Source: Gemmatimonadota bacterium
GTDB lineage: Bacteria > Gemmatimonadota > Gemmatimonadetes > Longimicrobiales > Gaopeijiaceae
Length of the DNA stretch: 59,401 nucleotides
Direction: 5' to 3'
NCBI GenBank assembly: GCA_003562075.1
Contig: PWWP01000302.1
Span: 1 to 59,401 of the forward strand
Numbering within the stretch: position 1 is the first letter of the stretch; every line of letters begins with the position of its first letter. The notes beneath the pieces were generated by a model, which ran no database searches, was not told where the DNA came from, and saw only the letters and a program-made list of their open reading frames with translations. A program made the position numbers and the translations under genes. Below are positions 1-8,833 of the stretch, piece after piece.

Positions 1-115
1 CTCGGTCGTTGGCTCCCCTCGACGTAGCTTTCGCTATGCCTCCGGCTCGCCGCCTACGATGGAGCTCCCTGGCGTTCCCAACGGTGGTGCCTCTACTTCT
101 TCAACAGCCTTTTAG
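1..115. repeat. Right part of an inverted-repeat (MITE-like) element, cut by the window edge
   Basis: Bases 1-115 match 45866-45969 almost base for base, except for a 10-bp insertion (agctccctgg, near 64-73) and a few substitutions. The copy ends in the same terminal motif, ctctacttcttcaacagcc followed by tttta (about 91-114). Only the right part lies in the window, so the left terminal repeat cannot be seen. No open frame with coding character is present. It belongs with the complete copy at 45686-45969. Confidence 0.8.
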
Positions 116-305
116 GGCAAACGCCGTGCTCCCGGTCGTATACAGGCCGTGAATCGCCTCGCAGGTCTTTCTGCAAGCCCCCGGTCGATCCAGGTGGACC
201 GCTATGGTCTTCATCGGAGTAGAAGACGGAGTTGTTGTGCGGCTGGGCTGATTTCGGCCGCCGGCCCCATCATGATCTCTACGGATCGCAACAAGGATGG
301 ATGCC

Positions 306-1070
306 ATGCGGGTGCCAACCCCTGTTCGCATGCCTGCAGGACTTGCCGTCGCAGCCTTCCTGGCCGTTGCAGGCTGCGCTTCCTCTCCCGATCCGGACCC
401 GGCTGCCGGCCCTGAAGGGCAGGCCTCTGCCTCATCCGGACACTACCAGCCCGGAGCCCCGGGCGAATCAGGCCAGTCCCTGGAGTCCACCGGCCCAGGT
501 GCCCTGGGTCTCCTCCCCCACACGGAGGACGACGTTCATTTCATGCAGATGATGATCGTCCACCACGCCCAGGCCCTGGAGATGACGGCCCTGGTCCCGG
601 AGCGGACCACTCGGGAGGACATCCACCGCCTGGCCGGGCGGATCGAGGCCTCACAGGCCGACGAGATCGCCCTCATGGAGCGGTGGCTGGAACGGCGAGG
701 TGAGTCGGCTCCCCAGGTAGATTTTCCAGACCCCCACCATGCCCATGGCGACCACCATGCGGGGGGACACCACGCCGATCCCGGTTCCGTGGATCATGGT
801 CAAATGGACCACGACCATTCGGACATGCCGGGTATGCTCTCCCCCGAGCAGTTGGAAGAATTGGCGGCGGCCCACGGAGAAGAGTTCGATCGCCTCTTCC
901 TGGAGTTCATGATCTTTCATCATGAAGGGGCAGTCCATATGGTTCACGATCTCTTCCGATCCCCGGCAGGGGGACAGGACGGGGAGATCTTCGGCTTTGC
1001 GAGCCATGTCGAATCGGATCAGAGGATCGAGATCGACCGCATGCGGGGCATGCTGCGCAGTGGCTCCTGA
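306..1070 (+). CDS. DUF305 lipoprotein with two ferritin-like halves and a His-rich linker
   Basis: This is a predicted lipoprotein of 254 aa, with lipobox LAVAGC near residues 19-24. Two DUF305-type helical segments are visible. One is around residues 80-130 with HFMQMMIVHHAQALEM, and one is around 190-250 with FLEFMIFHHEGAVHM. Both carry the family's paired histidines. Between them lies a stretch very rich in His and Asp (about 143-175), which suggests metal binding. DUF305 proteins are four-helix, ferritin-like and often linked to copper or other metal handling; the substrate here is unknown. ATG 306 is preferred over ATG 297 because AAGGA at 293-297 sits 8 bp upstream. The LVIVD gene follows closely on the same strand, so the two are probably co-transcribed. 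Confidence 0.85.
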   Translation: MRVPTPVRMPAGLAVAAFLAVAGCASSPDPDPAAGPEGQASASSGHYQPGAPGESGQSLESTGPGALGLLPHTEDDVHFMQMMIVHHAQALEMTALVPERTTREDIHRLAGRIEASQADEIALMERWLERRGESAPQVDFPDPHHAHGDHHAGGHHADPGSVDHGQMDHDHSDMPGMLSPEQLEELAAAHGEEFDRLFLEFMIFHHEGAVHMVHDLFRSPAGGQDGEIFGFASHVESDQRIEIDRMRGMLRSGS

Positions 1071-1127
1071 GATGGGCCAATGTCCCCGCATCCTCAACTG
1101 GCGTTTCACATTTCCATGAGGCTCAGA

Positions 1128-2960
1128 ATGAACTGGATCAAGACGTTCGCATGCTGTCCCGCTCTGAAGCGGGTACCGGCTACCGTCACGGTAGTGGTCC
1201 TGGCCTTCCTCTTCCTTCCGGGAGAGTCGATGGCACAGGCCAACGGACAGTGGTGGGATCCCACCGATCCCCGCATCGACCTGGAAGCGGGATGGATGGA
1301 TGCCGAAGAGACGGCCCAGAACATGGAGCTGATCTCCAACACGCCCCGTCCCGATGGCTTCTACGACCCGGACAATCTGGGCAACCTGAACCTGGCCAAC
1401 TCGGACCTGGCCTTTCAGGGTGACCTGGCAGTGGTGGGCAACTTCAGTGGATTCATGATCTACGATGTCTCCAATCCGGCCAATCCCGTCCTGCGGACCT
1501 CGGTCCTCTGCCCCGGTGGCCAGGGTGACGTCTCCATCTACGGCGACCTCCTCTTCATGTCCGTGGAGCAGACCCGTGGCCGCATCGATTGCGGAGCGGA
1601 GGGAGCTCCCGGTGAGGTGAACATGGAGCGGTTCCGGGGCATCCGGATCTTCGACATCAGCAACCTGGACCAGCCTGAGCAGATCGCAGCTGTCCAGACG
1701 TGCCGGGGCTCCCACACCCACACCCTCCTGGAAGCCCCCGACGATCCGGACAACCTCTACGTATACAACTCGGGTGCAGCCGGCGTCCGCTCCGGTGAGG
1801 AGCTGGAAGGCTGCGCAGCCACCGATCCCGGGGTGGACCCGGACGGTACCTCCCTCTTCCGGATCGATGTGATCAGGGTCCCTCTGGCCAACCCTGAGGA
1901 CGCCTACATCGTGGACTCGCCCCAGGTCTTCGCCGATCACGAGACGGGAGATCCGGCCGGCCTCTGGCCTGGCGGCGAACACGGGGAGGACACCCAGCGC
2001 TCCGCCACGACCAACCACTGTCACGACATCACCATCTACCCCCACCTGGGCCTGGCGGCAGGAGCCTGCTCAGGGAACGGCATCCTCTTCGACATCTCCG
2101 ACCCGGCCAGCCCGCAGCGGATCGACGAGGTCATCGACGAGAACTTCGCCTATTGGCACTCGGCTACCTTCAACAACGATGGTAGCACGGTGATTTTCAC
2201 CGACGAGTGGGGTGGCGGGACCTCTCCCCGGTGCCGTGTCACCGACTCACCTGAGTGGGGCGCCAACGCCATCTTCCGGGTTCGGGACGGGCGGATGCAG
2301 CGGATGAGCTACTACAAGCTCCCCGTTCCCCAGACGGACACGGAGAACTGCGTAGCCCACAATGGATCCCTGGTCCCCGTTCCCGGACGGGACATCAAGG
2401 TCCAGGCCTGGTATCAGGGCGGCATCTCCGTCTTCGACTTCACCGATCCCACGAACCCCTATGAGATCGCCTACTTCGATCGGGGACCCCTGAGCGACGA
2501 CGAGCTCCTGACGGGAGGGCACTGGTCCGCCTACTGGTGGAACGGTCGGATCTACGGGTCGGAAATTGCTCGCGGGCTGGACATCCTGGAGCTGACCCCC
2601 AGTGAACACCTCTCGGAGAACGAGCTGGCTGCAGCCAGGCTGGTTCACTTCGACGAGTTCAACCCCCAGCACCAGCCCTACATGACCTGGCCCGCCGACA
2701 TGGTGGTCTCCAGGGCATATTTCGATCAACTGGTGAGGCAGGACGGCCTTCCCGTGGTCCGGACCCGCGCCCTGGGTTCAGAGCTTGACCGGATCGACGC
2801 CATGGCCGACGGCCCGGAAAAGCGGGCGGCCCTTTCGGAGCTGGCTACAGACCTGTGGCAGGTCGCACGGCGGGTCAACGCCGGAGAGATCCCTGGCGAC
2901 GCCCAGCGGGTTCAGGCTCTGGCCGGGTCTCTCCTGGAGCTGGCCGGATCCATGGAGTAG
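1128..2960 (+). CDS. Secreted LVIVD-repeat beta-propeller protein
   Basis: This 610-aa exported protein has a signal peptide ending near MAQA-NGQ (about residue 39). The body holds repeated blades of the LVIVD type (COG5276-like), for example GFMIYDVSNPANPVL, FRGIRIFDISNLDQPEQI and ISVFDFTDPTNPYEI, which predict a seven-bladed propeller. A C-terminal helical region (about 540-610) follows the propeller. No catalytic motif is recognised; such proteins are thought to be surface or periplasmic binding proteins. ATG 1128 is chosen because GAGG at 1118-1121 is 6 bp upstream and it gives a normal signal peptide; in-frame ATGs at 1080 and 1116 would lengthen it. It lies 57 bp after the DUF305 gene, a pairing that suggests a shared role. 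Confidence 0.85.
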   Translation: MNWIKTFACCPALKRVPATVTVVVLAFLFLPGESMAQANGQWWDPTDPRIDLEAGWMDAEETAQNMELISNTPRPDGFYDPDNLGNLNLANSDLAFQGDLAVVGNFSGFMIYDVSNPANPVLRTSVLCPGGQGDVSIYGDLLFMSVEQTRGRIDCGAEGAPGEVNMERFRGIRIFDISNLDQPEQIAAVQTCRGSHTHTLLEAPDDPDNLYVYNSGAAGVRSGEELEGCAATDPGVDPDGTSLFRIDVIRVPLANPEDAYIVDSPQVFADHETGDPAGLWPGGEHGEDTQRSATTNHCHDITIYPHLGLAAGACSGNGILFDISDPASPQRIDEVIDENFAYWHSATFNNDGSTVIFTDEWGGGTSPRCRVTDSPEWGANAIFRVRDGRMQRMSYYKLPVPQTDTENCVAHNGSLVPVPGRDIKVQAWYQGGISVFDFTDPTNPYEIAYFDRGPLSDDELLTGGHWSAYWWNGRIYGSEIARGLDILELTPSEHLSENELAAARLVHFDEFNPQHQPYMTWPADMVVSRAYFDQLVRQDGLPVVRTRALGSELDRIDAMADGPEKRAALSELATDLWQVARRVNAGEIPGDAQRVQALAGSLLELAGSME

Positions 2961-2987
2961 GACCCCAGCAGCTTCAACGACGGCCAG

Positions 2988-3027
2988 CCGGCCCGCCTGC
3001 AGGGAGCGATCCCTCCAGGCGGGCCGG
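2988..3027 (+). terminator. Hairpin terminator after the LVIVD gene
   Basis: Perfect 12-bp arms, ccggcccgcctg (2988-2999) and caggcgggccgg (3016-3027), are followed by ttctgt. It begins 28 bp after the LVIVD stop, and the next gene converges from the other side, so it may serve both strands. Confidence 0.7.
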
Positions 3028-3105
3028 TTCTGTCATACCCCAATCCCCCCGCCATAACCAGCGGCTCTCGGATACCGGCAGCGATCCCCGGGCTCCGGGC
3101 TCGGG

Positions 3106-5673
3106 TCAGAACGCTGCCGCCCCTTCCCGTAGTGCCTGGGCTATTCCCTCGTCCTCCGTCACGTTCTGGAGGCGCATCTGGGCACCGGCCCCGCTGGCAG
3201 TGGAGACACTCACCACACCGTTGCCCAGCAACCCATTGAGAAACCCCCGGGAGGTGGAGACCGAATCGATGCGGTCATAGAGTATGGAGCGGGCGTACCG
3301 TACCAGCAGCCCTCCCGTCTCCACCACCCGGTGCTCCTCCAACGTGTAACCGATGCGGCGCTGTTGGATGAGAGTGGCAATGAAGAGCAGGGGATAGAGG
3401 AGGAGGAGGGGCACCACGATCACTGAGATGGCAGTCAGGGGAACGATGGCATTCCGAGCGCGAGGCCGCGTCCGAATTCGCTGGCCGGGATCCAGCGCCA
3501 GCTCCCGCGGCGCCTGCTCTGGTGGATGGCGCAGAAGGATCCCGTCCAGCTCCAGGTGAAGGGCTTCAGGGGCCTGGAGATACCCCAACCCACCCCGGCG
3601 CCCCCCAGCAGAGATCACTTCCAGAGACCCGGCGTCAGAGAATGGGTATCGTCGACTCCGGACCTCCCGGACATGCTGATAACCCGTAAGGAAACTCTGC
3701 CGGCGAAGGCGTCCCCGACGGACGATCAGGTAGTCGGATCCCAACTCCAGCTGTCCTGATCCGGCGTCCCAGACTTCCATGACGAATCGTTGAACCAACC
3801 CCAGGATAGCCAGGACAGGAAGGATCAAGACCAGCGGATGCAGGAGTGCGAAGGGGGTGGTGATCCCAATCCAGACCACCGCCCAGAGGACGCTGGGAAG
3901 ATGAGCCTTCACCCACAGGGGAGCGGTGACGTTGGCCCGGATCGTCCGGGGTCCCTCTTGTCTTGTCCTCCCTCCCAACCCGAGACGACGGACCAGGGAC
4001 TCCACTTCCACTGCTCCGGCCGGCACGTGCCGGAATCGAATCGCCTGCTCCGACCCCAGAGCATGGAAGGACAGACTCATGGTCCCGAAGAGTCGGTCCA
4101 GGATTCCCGAGGTGGAGGTGATGGCCGTGACCCGGTGAAGAGCGAACCGACGAGTCTCTCTGGAGAGCAGCGCGAAAGTCCCTTCCACCTCCCGATCATC
4201 GATCCGGTAACGGACGGCCCGCATCCGGATGACCCGGACCGGCAACCGGAAGACGAACCCCAGGAGGGGGAGAAGGGCCAGAAGGAGCACGACTCCGTAG
4301 ATCCAGGCTTCGTGTCCCTCCATCTGCTGCGCCAGATCTGGGATGAAGGTCAGGGCTGCCCAGATCGGTAGTCCCAGAATGAGGAGGGTGCTCAGCGTCC
4401 CGACCAACGCCTGGGTCAGGTAACCCGCCAGAGCCCTGGGAAGGGAGATCCCCAGCGCCACCTCAGGTTCCCGGGACAGACTGGGGGCAGCTTCCCGGGG
4501 GGCTTCAGTGGCCCTGGGGGTGGCATCGGAACCGCCATCCCCGACCCCATCCCGGACGTCGTGCCCATCCAGTCCTGAGGCCACTTGTCCGACCTCTGCC
4601 GCTGCGCCCGGCTCGCCGGCTCGGAGGATCTCCCGAAGCTGTTGGGAAAACTCTTCAGCCCGAGCCATCCAGGGGAATTGGATCGTAGGGCCTCGTCCCT
4701 GGCAACTCAGCGTGACGTTTGCAGTGCCCAGGAGCCGCTGTCGGGGTCGCTGGGCCACGGCCACATCCGACAGGTTCTCCATGGGAATCACCTGCCAGCT
4801 CCGAGAGAGGATTCCCTCCTCCCGTTCCACCACGTCGTCGAAAAGCCGGTAGTGGCGACTTCGAAGCTGGGCGAAGCGAAGGGCCGGGAGCCCTGCAGCC
4901 CACGCCAACCCCACCACGGCGAATCCAATCAACAGGAGGAGTGTCCATCCCAGCAAGGCCGGCGTCACCCAATCCGGCGCGCCATCCGGAAGGGCTGCCT
5001 GCCCCTGGAGGACAGCCAGGAGCTCACCCCCACTCTCCAGAGCAAATCCCAACCCCAGGAGGAGAGTCAGTCCCAACACCGTCCCGCCCAGGACCACAGC
5101 CACCAGGAGCGCCCTCGCCAGAAAGAGCTTCCCGACGAACCAGACACATTCGGAGAGTGCCGGCTGCTCGTCCATGACCTTCCGACCGCGGCCAAGGGAG
5201 AAGCCGGAATGAGCCATGACCTCCTGGAGACGATGGAATGTCTCCTCGGGCCCCGGAATACAGCGCATTACCAGGTGCTTGGCACCGGACCCTGCCGCCT
5301 TCACCGTCACCGATCCGGTTCCGAAAAGGCGGTGCTGGATGAAGGGCCGCGTCAGGGTGATCTGGGTGATCCGCCCCAATTCCAGTGCGGTCTGGTGTCG
5401 CGAGAACGCTCCACCACCGCCGCCGGCCACCCCGTCCGGACGGATCTCCCACCAGGCCCTCCGTGACCGGATCACGGCATCAACCACCGACATGACCAGA
5501 AGGCCGAAGTAGATGAGGGCAACCCAGAGGATGGGAACGTCCAGATCAGCGGCAGCCAGGGCCGGAAAGGAGAGAAGGACCAGGATCGTGAGCCCTCCCA
5601 TGTTCTTCCGGAGGAGCCGGAGCATGAAGGGGATCAGCGAGGGACGAAGCTTGAGCGTCGAGGCATGCTCCAT
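3106..5673 (-). CDS. Multi-pass membrane protein with five bacterial PH (bPH2/YdbT-type) domains
   Basis: This is an 855-aa integral membrane protein. Paired hydrophobic segments alternate with PH-like segments of the YdbS/YdbT family (PF03703). Each PH unit carries the family pattern in which a Y-R/T-(L/I) strand leads into a helix followed by (D/R)xxxG. I can see five: one after RRAWWEIRP, one at SRHYRLFDDVVEREEGIL, one at RAVRYRIDDREVEGTFALL, a divergent one at LIVRRGRLRRQSFL, and the last at GYTLEEHRVVETGGLLVRY. YdbT-like proteins usually carry three or fewer. Family members are paired in other genomes with YdbS and linked to resistance phenotypes, but their mechanism is not established. 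The start at 5673 has GGAGG 9 bp upstream; longer in-frame starts to 5880 lack one. It is divergent from the S9-like gene. Confidence 0.8.
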   Translation of the reverse strand: MEHASTLKLRPSLIPFMLRLLRKNMGGLTILVLLSFPALAAADLDVPILWVALIYFGLLVMSVVDAVIRSRRAWWEIRPDGVAGGGGGAFSRHQTALELGRITQITLTRPFIQHRLFGTGSVTVKAAGSGAKHLVMRCIPGPEETFHRLQEVMAHSGFSLGRGRKVMDEQPALSECVWFVGKLFLARALLVAVVLGGTVLGLTLLLGLGFALESGGELLAVLQGQAALPDGAPDWVTPALLGWTLLLLIGFAVVGLAWAAGLPALRFAQLRSRHYRLFDDVVEREEGILSRSWQVIPMENLSDVAVAQRPRQRLLGTANVTLSCQGRGPTIQFPWMARAEEFSQQLREILRAGEPGAAAEVGQVASGLDGHDVRDGVGDGGSDATPRATEAPREAAPSLSREPEVALGISLPRALAGYLTQALVGTLSTLLILGLPIWAALTFIPDLAQQMEGHEAWIYGVVLLLALLPLLGFVFRLPVRVIRMRAVRYRIDDREVEGTFALLSRETRRFALHRVTAITSTSGILDRLFGTMSLSFHALGSEQAIRFRHVPAGAVEVESLVRRLGLGGRTRQEGPRTIRANVTAPLWVKAHLPSVLWAVVWIGITTPFALLHPLVLILPVLAILGLVQRFVMEVWDAGSGQLELGSDYLIVRRGRLRRQSFLTGYQHVREVRSRRYPFSDAGSLEVISAGGRRGGLGYLQAPEALHLELDGILLRHPPEQAPRELALDPGQRIRTRPRARNAIVPLTAISVIVVPLLLLYPLLFIATLIQQRRIGYTLEEHRVVETGGLLVRYARSILYDRIDSVSTSRGFLNGLLGNGVVSVSTASGAGAQMRLQNVTEDEGIAQALREGAAAF

Positions 5674-5900
5674 CGAACTGGGCCTCCGTTGGGAGAAATC
5701 GAGTTCCAGGTCGCGGGCCATGGAATCCATGGCGTGACGCGGCGATGGGGAACGCTCCCATTGGGCGGTCACCTCCAGGAGCCACGAGTATTGGTTGCCC
5801 ACTACCGCCACCGACAGATATGGTGGAACCCGCATCCCAGCAAGGTCGACCCGCTCCCCCGGCCCTCTCCCCACCACCACCCAGAGGCGGAAGCACCATC

Positions 5901-8003
5901 ATGATCCAACCCAGGAACTGGGCCGCCGCCGGCCTGGCTGCCCTCATCTCCATGGCTGCATGCGAGGCTGCGCCTTCCAACGAAGGGGCCGGCTCCCTCC
6001 AGGATCCGCTGACGGGAAGCGCCGTAAGCGCTGGGGGAGAGACCCTTCCCTACCATCGCAGCAGCGACTTCAAATTCCCGCCCATTCGGGGGGACGATGG
6101 ACTCATGACCGGTCCGCTCTCCATGGATGAACTCATGGCCTTCGGAGGAGCCGGCAGCTCTCCTTTCTGGCACCCAGAGGGTGACGCCATCACCTTCGGC
6201 TACGGTGGTGGGCTCTGGTCCATGGATCCACAGGGAAGTTCCCTCCACCGACTGGAGGTGGAGTTGGGCGGTTCGGGCTTCTTCCTCACCCCCCAATACC
6301 CGGACTGGTCACCGGACGGCCGGTGGATCTCCTACATATCCAGCAAGAGCGGGACTCCCGAACTGTGGGTCTGGGATGCAGAGGCGGAGGAGGATCGACA
6401 GCTCACCGACCTGGGCTTCGAAGAGTTGAACGCCTATAGCTGGGCTCCCAATGGAGAGCGCATCGCGTTTTCTGCGAACCGCCACGGCACCTTCGATGTC
6501 TGGACGGTGGAGGTGCCGGAGGGTCGTGTCCGGCGGGTGACCGAGCACCCCGACTATGAGGTATTCCCCACCTGGACCCCGGACAGCCAGGAGCTGGTCT
6601 TCGTCCGCCTCGACGAGCAGTGGGTGGACCAGGAGGTGATACGGATCGAAGCCGATGGCTCCAACCCTCGCCTTGTGGTCCGGAATACCGACTTCTTCGA
6701 TTACGGGTCCGGCCGGACCTTCGGCTTCCCCCTGGTCTCTCCCCAGGGGGACGCACTGGTCTTCCGATCTCACCGGAGCGGATGGATCAACTACTGGCAG
6801 GTCCCCCTGGAAGGGGAGGCCGCCGCCGAGCCTGTCCAGATCGCAATCCAGGAGGCAGACCAGAGCCACATCCAGTGGTCGCCCGATGGCAGCTCGCTGG
6901 CCTTCACCTCCAACAAGAACGGGACCCACGACCTCCGAGTCGTCGCCGCAGGCGGCGGTGAAGCTCGGGTCCTGGTGGACCCTGCAGATCCTGAAGGACC
7001 CTTCGGAGGGATGGGGATGGTCTCGGCACCGCGATGGTCACCGAACGGACAGGAGATCGTCTACACCGTGGAGACCCCCACTCACCCCTCCCAGGTGGAA
7101 GTAGTTTCGGTGGAGTCGGGTGAGCGACGCCCCCTGACCCGTTCGCTGGAGGAGCCCCTTCCCGGCTCCCCGGCGCTGGACCGGCCCCTGGCGGATGTGG
7201 CCCGCCAGTTGGCAGTCCCGGAGAAGGTCTTCTACCCCAGCACCCATGGCCTCACCATCCCCGCCTATCTCTACCGTCCCGTGGACGCGGAGGATGGGGA
7301 CCCACTCCCTGGGCTCCTCTGGATCCACGGGGGGCCCACCTCCCAGTTCCACGACTCCTTCCAGTCCCACGTCCAGTTCTTCGTCCAGGAAGGGTATGTG
7401 GTCCTCATGCCCAACATCCGGGGAAGTTCGGGTTACGGAAAGGAGTTCGAGGAACTCAATGAGGAGTGCTGGGGCCACTGCGACCTGGAGGACGTGGTCG
7501 CCGGCGTCGAGTTCCTCCAGACCCTCCCCTACGTGGACCCGGACCGGATGGGGATCCATGGAGCTAGCTACGGCGGCATCATGAGCATGGCCGCCGCCGC
7601 CTTCGCTCCCGGGGTGTTCCAGGCCTCCGTGCCCCATGGGGGGTTCGGCGATTGGATTGAGTTCTACCATGGCCACAACGAGCTACGACACATCAAGCTC
7701 CTGGAATACGAGTTGGGCCCCTTCGATGAGAATGAGGAGATCTGGCGTCGGAGTTCGGCCATCTACGCCGTGGAGGACATCACCACACCCATCTTCCTCA
7801 TCCATGGAGATGGGAACTACCCGGTCTATTCCCAGACCTACGACTTCGCTCGGGCACTCCAGCGTCACCACAAGCCCTTCCGATACAACGTCTACTATGG
7901 AGAGAACTACTATGTCAGCAGTGAGGCCAATCGGCGGCAGATGCTGGTGGACATGCTCAAATTCCTGAACCAGCAGCTTAAGGACACGGCGATGATCCGG
8001 TAG
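5901..8003 (+). CDS. S9 (prolyl oligopeptidase/DPP-like) family lipoprotein, catalytic Asp and His apparently replaced
   Basis: This 700-aa predicted lipoprotein has its lipobox near SMAAC. The N-terminal half is a WD40-like/TolB-type propeller with repeats of the form W-SPDG (WSPDGRWISYIS, WAPNGERIAFSA, WTPDSQELVFV, WSPDGSSLAFTS). The C-terminal half is an alpha/beta hydrolase of the S9 type, with oxyanion HGGP, the RGSSGYG loop and nucleophile elbow GASYGG (Ser556). The Asp position, HGxxD in active enzymes, reads HGDGN (Asn639). The His position, normally GxGH, reads GENYY (Tyr670). It is therefore either an inactive or altered-mechanism member. The start at ATG 5901 is chosen because it gives the lipoprotein signal. 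The nearest same-strand gene is far downstream, so it is likely monocistronic. Confidence 0.85.
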   Translation: MIQPRNWAAAGLAALISMAACEAAPSNEGAGSLQDPLTGSAVSAGGETLPYHRSSDFKFPPIRGDDGLMTGPLSMDELMAFGGAGSSPFWHPEGDAITFGYGGGLWSMDPQGSSLHRLEVELGGSGFFLTPQYPDWSPDGRWISYISSKSGTPELWVWDAEAEEDRQLTDLGFEELNAYSWAPNGERIAFSANRHGTFDVWTVEVPEGRVRRVTEHPDYEVFPTWTPDSQELVFVRLDEQWVDQEVIRIEADGSNPRLVVRNTDFFDYGSGRTFGFPLVSPQGDALVFRSHRSGWINYWQVPLEGEAAAEPVQIAIQEADQSHIQWSPDGSSLAFTSNKNGTHDLRVVAAGGGEARVLVDPADPEGPFGGMGMVSAPRWSPNGQEIVYTVETPTHPSQVEVVSVESGERRPLTRSLEEPLPGSPALDRPLADVARQLAVPEKVFYPSTHGLTIPAYLYRPVDAEDGDPLPGLLWIHGGPTSQFHDSFQSHVQFFVQEGYVVLMPNIRGSSGYGKEFEELNEECWGHCDLEDVVAGVEFLQTLPYVDPDRMGIHGASYGGIMSMAAAAFAPGVFQASVPHGGFGDWIEFYHGHNELRHIKLLEYELGPFDENEEIWRRSSAIYAVEDITTPIFLIHGDGNYPVYSQTYDFARALQRHHKPFRYNVYYGENYYVSSEANRRQMLVDMLKFLNQQLKDTAMIR

Positions 8004-8096
8004 TCTGGGAAGCTGCCGGAGGCCAGACCGTTCGAGGCATGAAGCGACCACCGTGACGGAGCCTTCTGAATCTGGGTGAGGTCCAGACCCCTCCCA

Positions 8097-8756
8097 TCAG
8101 GGACTGACGAGAGGCTTTTCCCAGGACGGGGGCGGGCCATCCCACTGGTGGAAGGACGCATCGGGCATGGCAGTGGTCCAGGTGTCATCTCGGGAGAGAA
8201 GGCCCTCCTCCATCACGTCCCCCCACTGTGCCTCACTGGACCCAGAACAGGGGACTCCCCAGAGCTCGGCGAAACGGTACAGGAGAAGGGGGTCTCGTCC
8301 TGCCGAACAGTTGACCATTACCGCGTGCGCCCCGGGATTCATGAGGGGTGCAAGGCGACCCAGCCGGGCCTCGAATTGCTCGAAATTCTGCAGCGTCACC
8401 AGACACCTCCCGAACCAGACCCCGCCAAGAGTCCAGTCTCCCCCCTCCTCATCCGCAGCCAGCCGACACGAAGGGATGGCCCCCCGGAGGAAGGCACTGG
8501 AAGGCTTCTCTGCAGGTGGCGGCCCAAACCCCTCCCCGTCCAGACCGTGATTGTGGATGAAGAGCCGGTGGATGCCGTCGCCTCCGGCCACTTCTTCCAC
8601 GGCCTGGACGAAGCTCTCCACGTCGAAGAATTCGACGCTATCGGTCCTCCGAAAAGCGGCGCTCTCCCCAGCGAAACGGGTCCCTACCATGGGCGCTGGA
8701 ATTCGAAGACCCGCTCCAGGCCCGGTTCCCTGCACGTTGGCTGCGTATACGTCCAT
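8097..8756 (-). CDS. Unidentified protein with a conserved-looking His and Cys pair (possible caspase-like fold)
   Basis: This 219-aa protein has no signal peptide. I do not recognise the family with certainty. A hydrophobic strand leading to IHNHG (His68, His70) and a second, PGAHAVMVNCSAG, ending in Cys150, are spaced like the His/Cys dyad of clan CD cysteine peptidases (caspase, CHAT, DUF4347-type domains). There the motifs read HG...G and (D/N)xCxxG. A segment GVPCSGSSEAQWG follows, comparable to the region that closes the domain. The assignment is inference only. The start is supported by GAGAGGA ending 5 bp upstream of ATG 8756. It lies 77 bp downstream of the diheme cytochrome gene on the same strand, so it may belong to that operon. 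Confidence 0.55.
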   Translation of the reverse strand: MDVYAANVQGTGPGAGLRIPAPMVGTRFAGESAAFRRTDSVEFFDVESFVQAVEEVAGGDGIHRLFIHNHGLDGEGFGPPPAEKPSSAFLRGAIPSCRLAADEEGGDWTLGGVWFGRCLVTLQNFEQFEARLGRLAPLMNPGAHAVMVNCSAGRDPLLLYRFAELWGVPCSGSSEAQWGDVMEEGLLSRDDTWTTAMPDASFHQWDGPPPSWEKPLVSP

Positions 8757-8833
8757 TCCGTTCCTCTCTTCCTCAACAGGATTCCTTCTCCCTGTTGATG
8801 CGAAGGATCAGCTCGGAAACCGCAACCTTCCCG

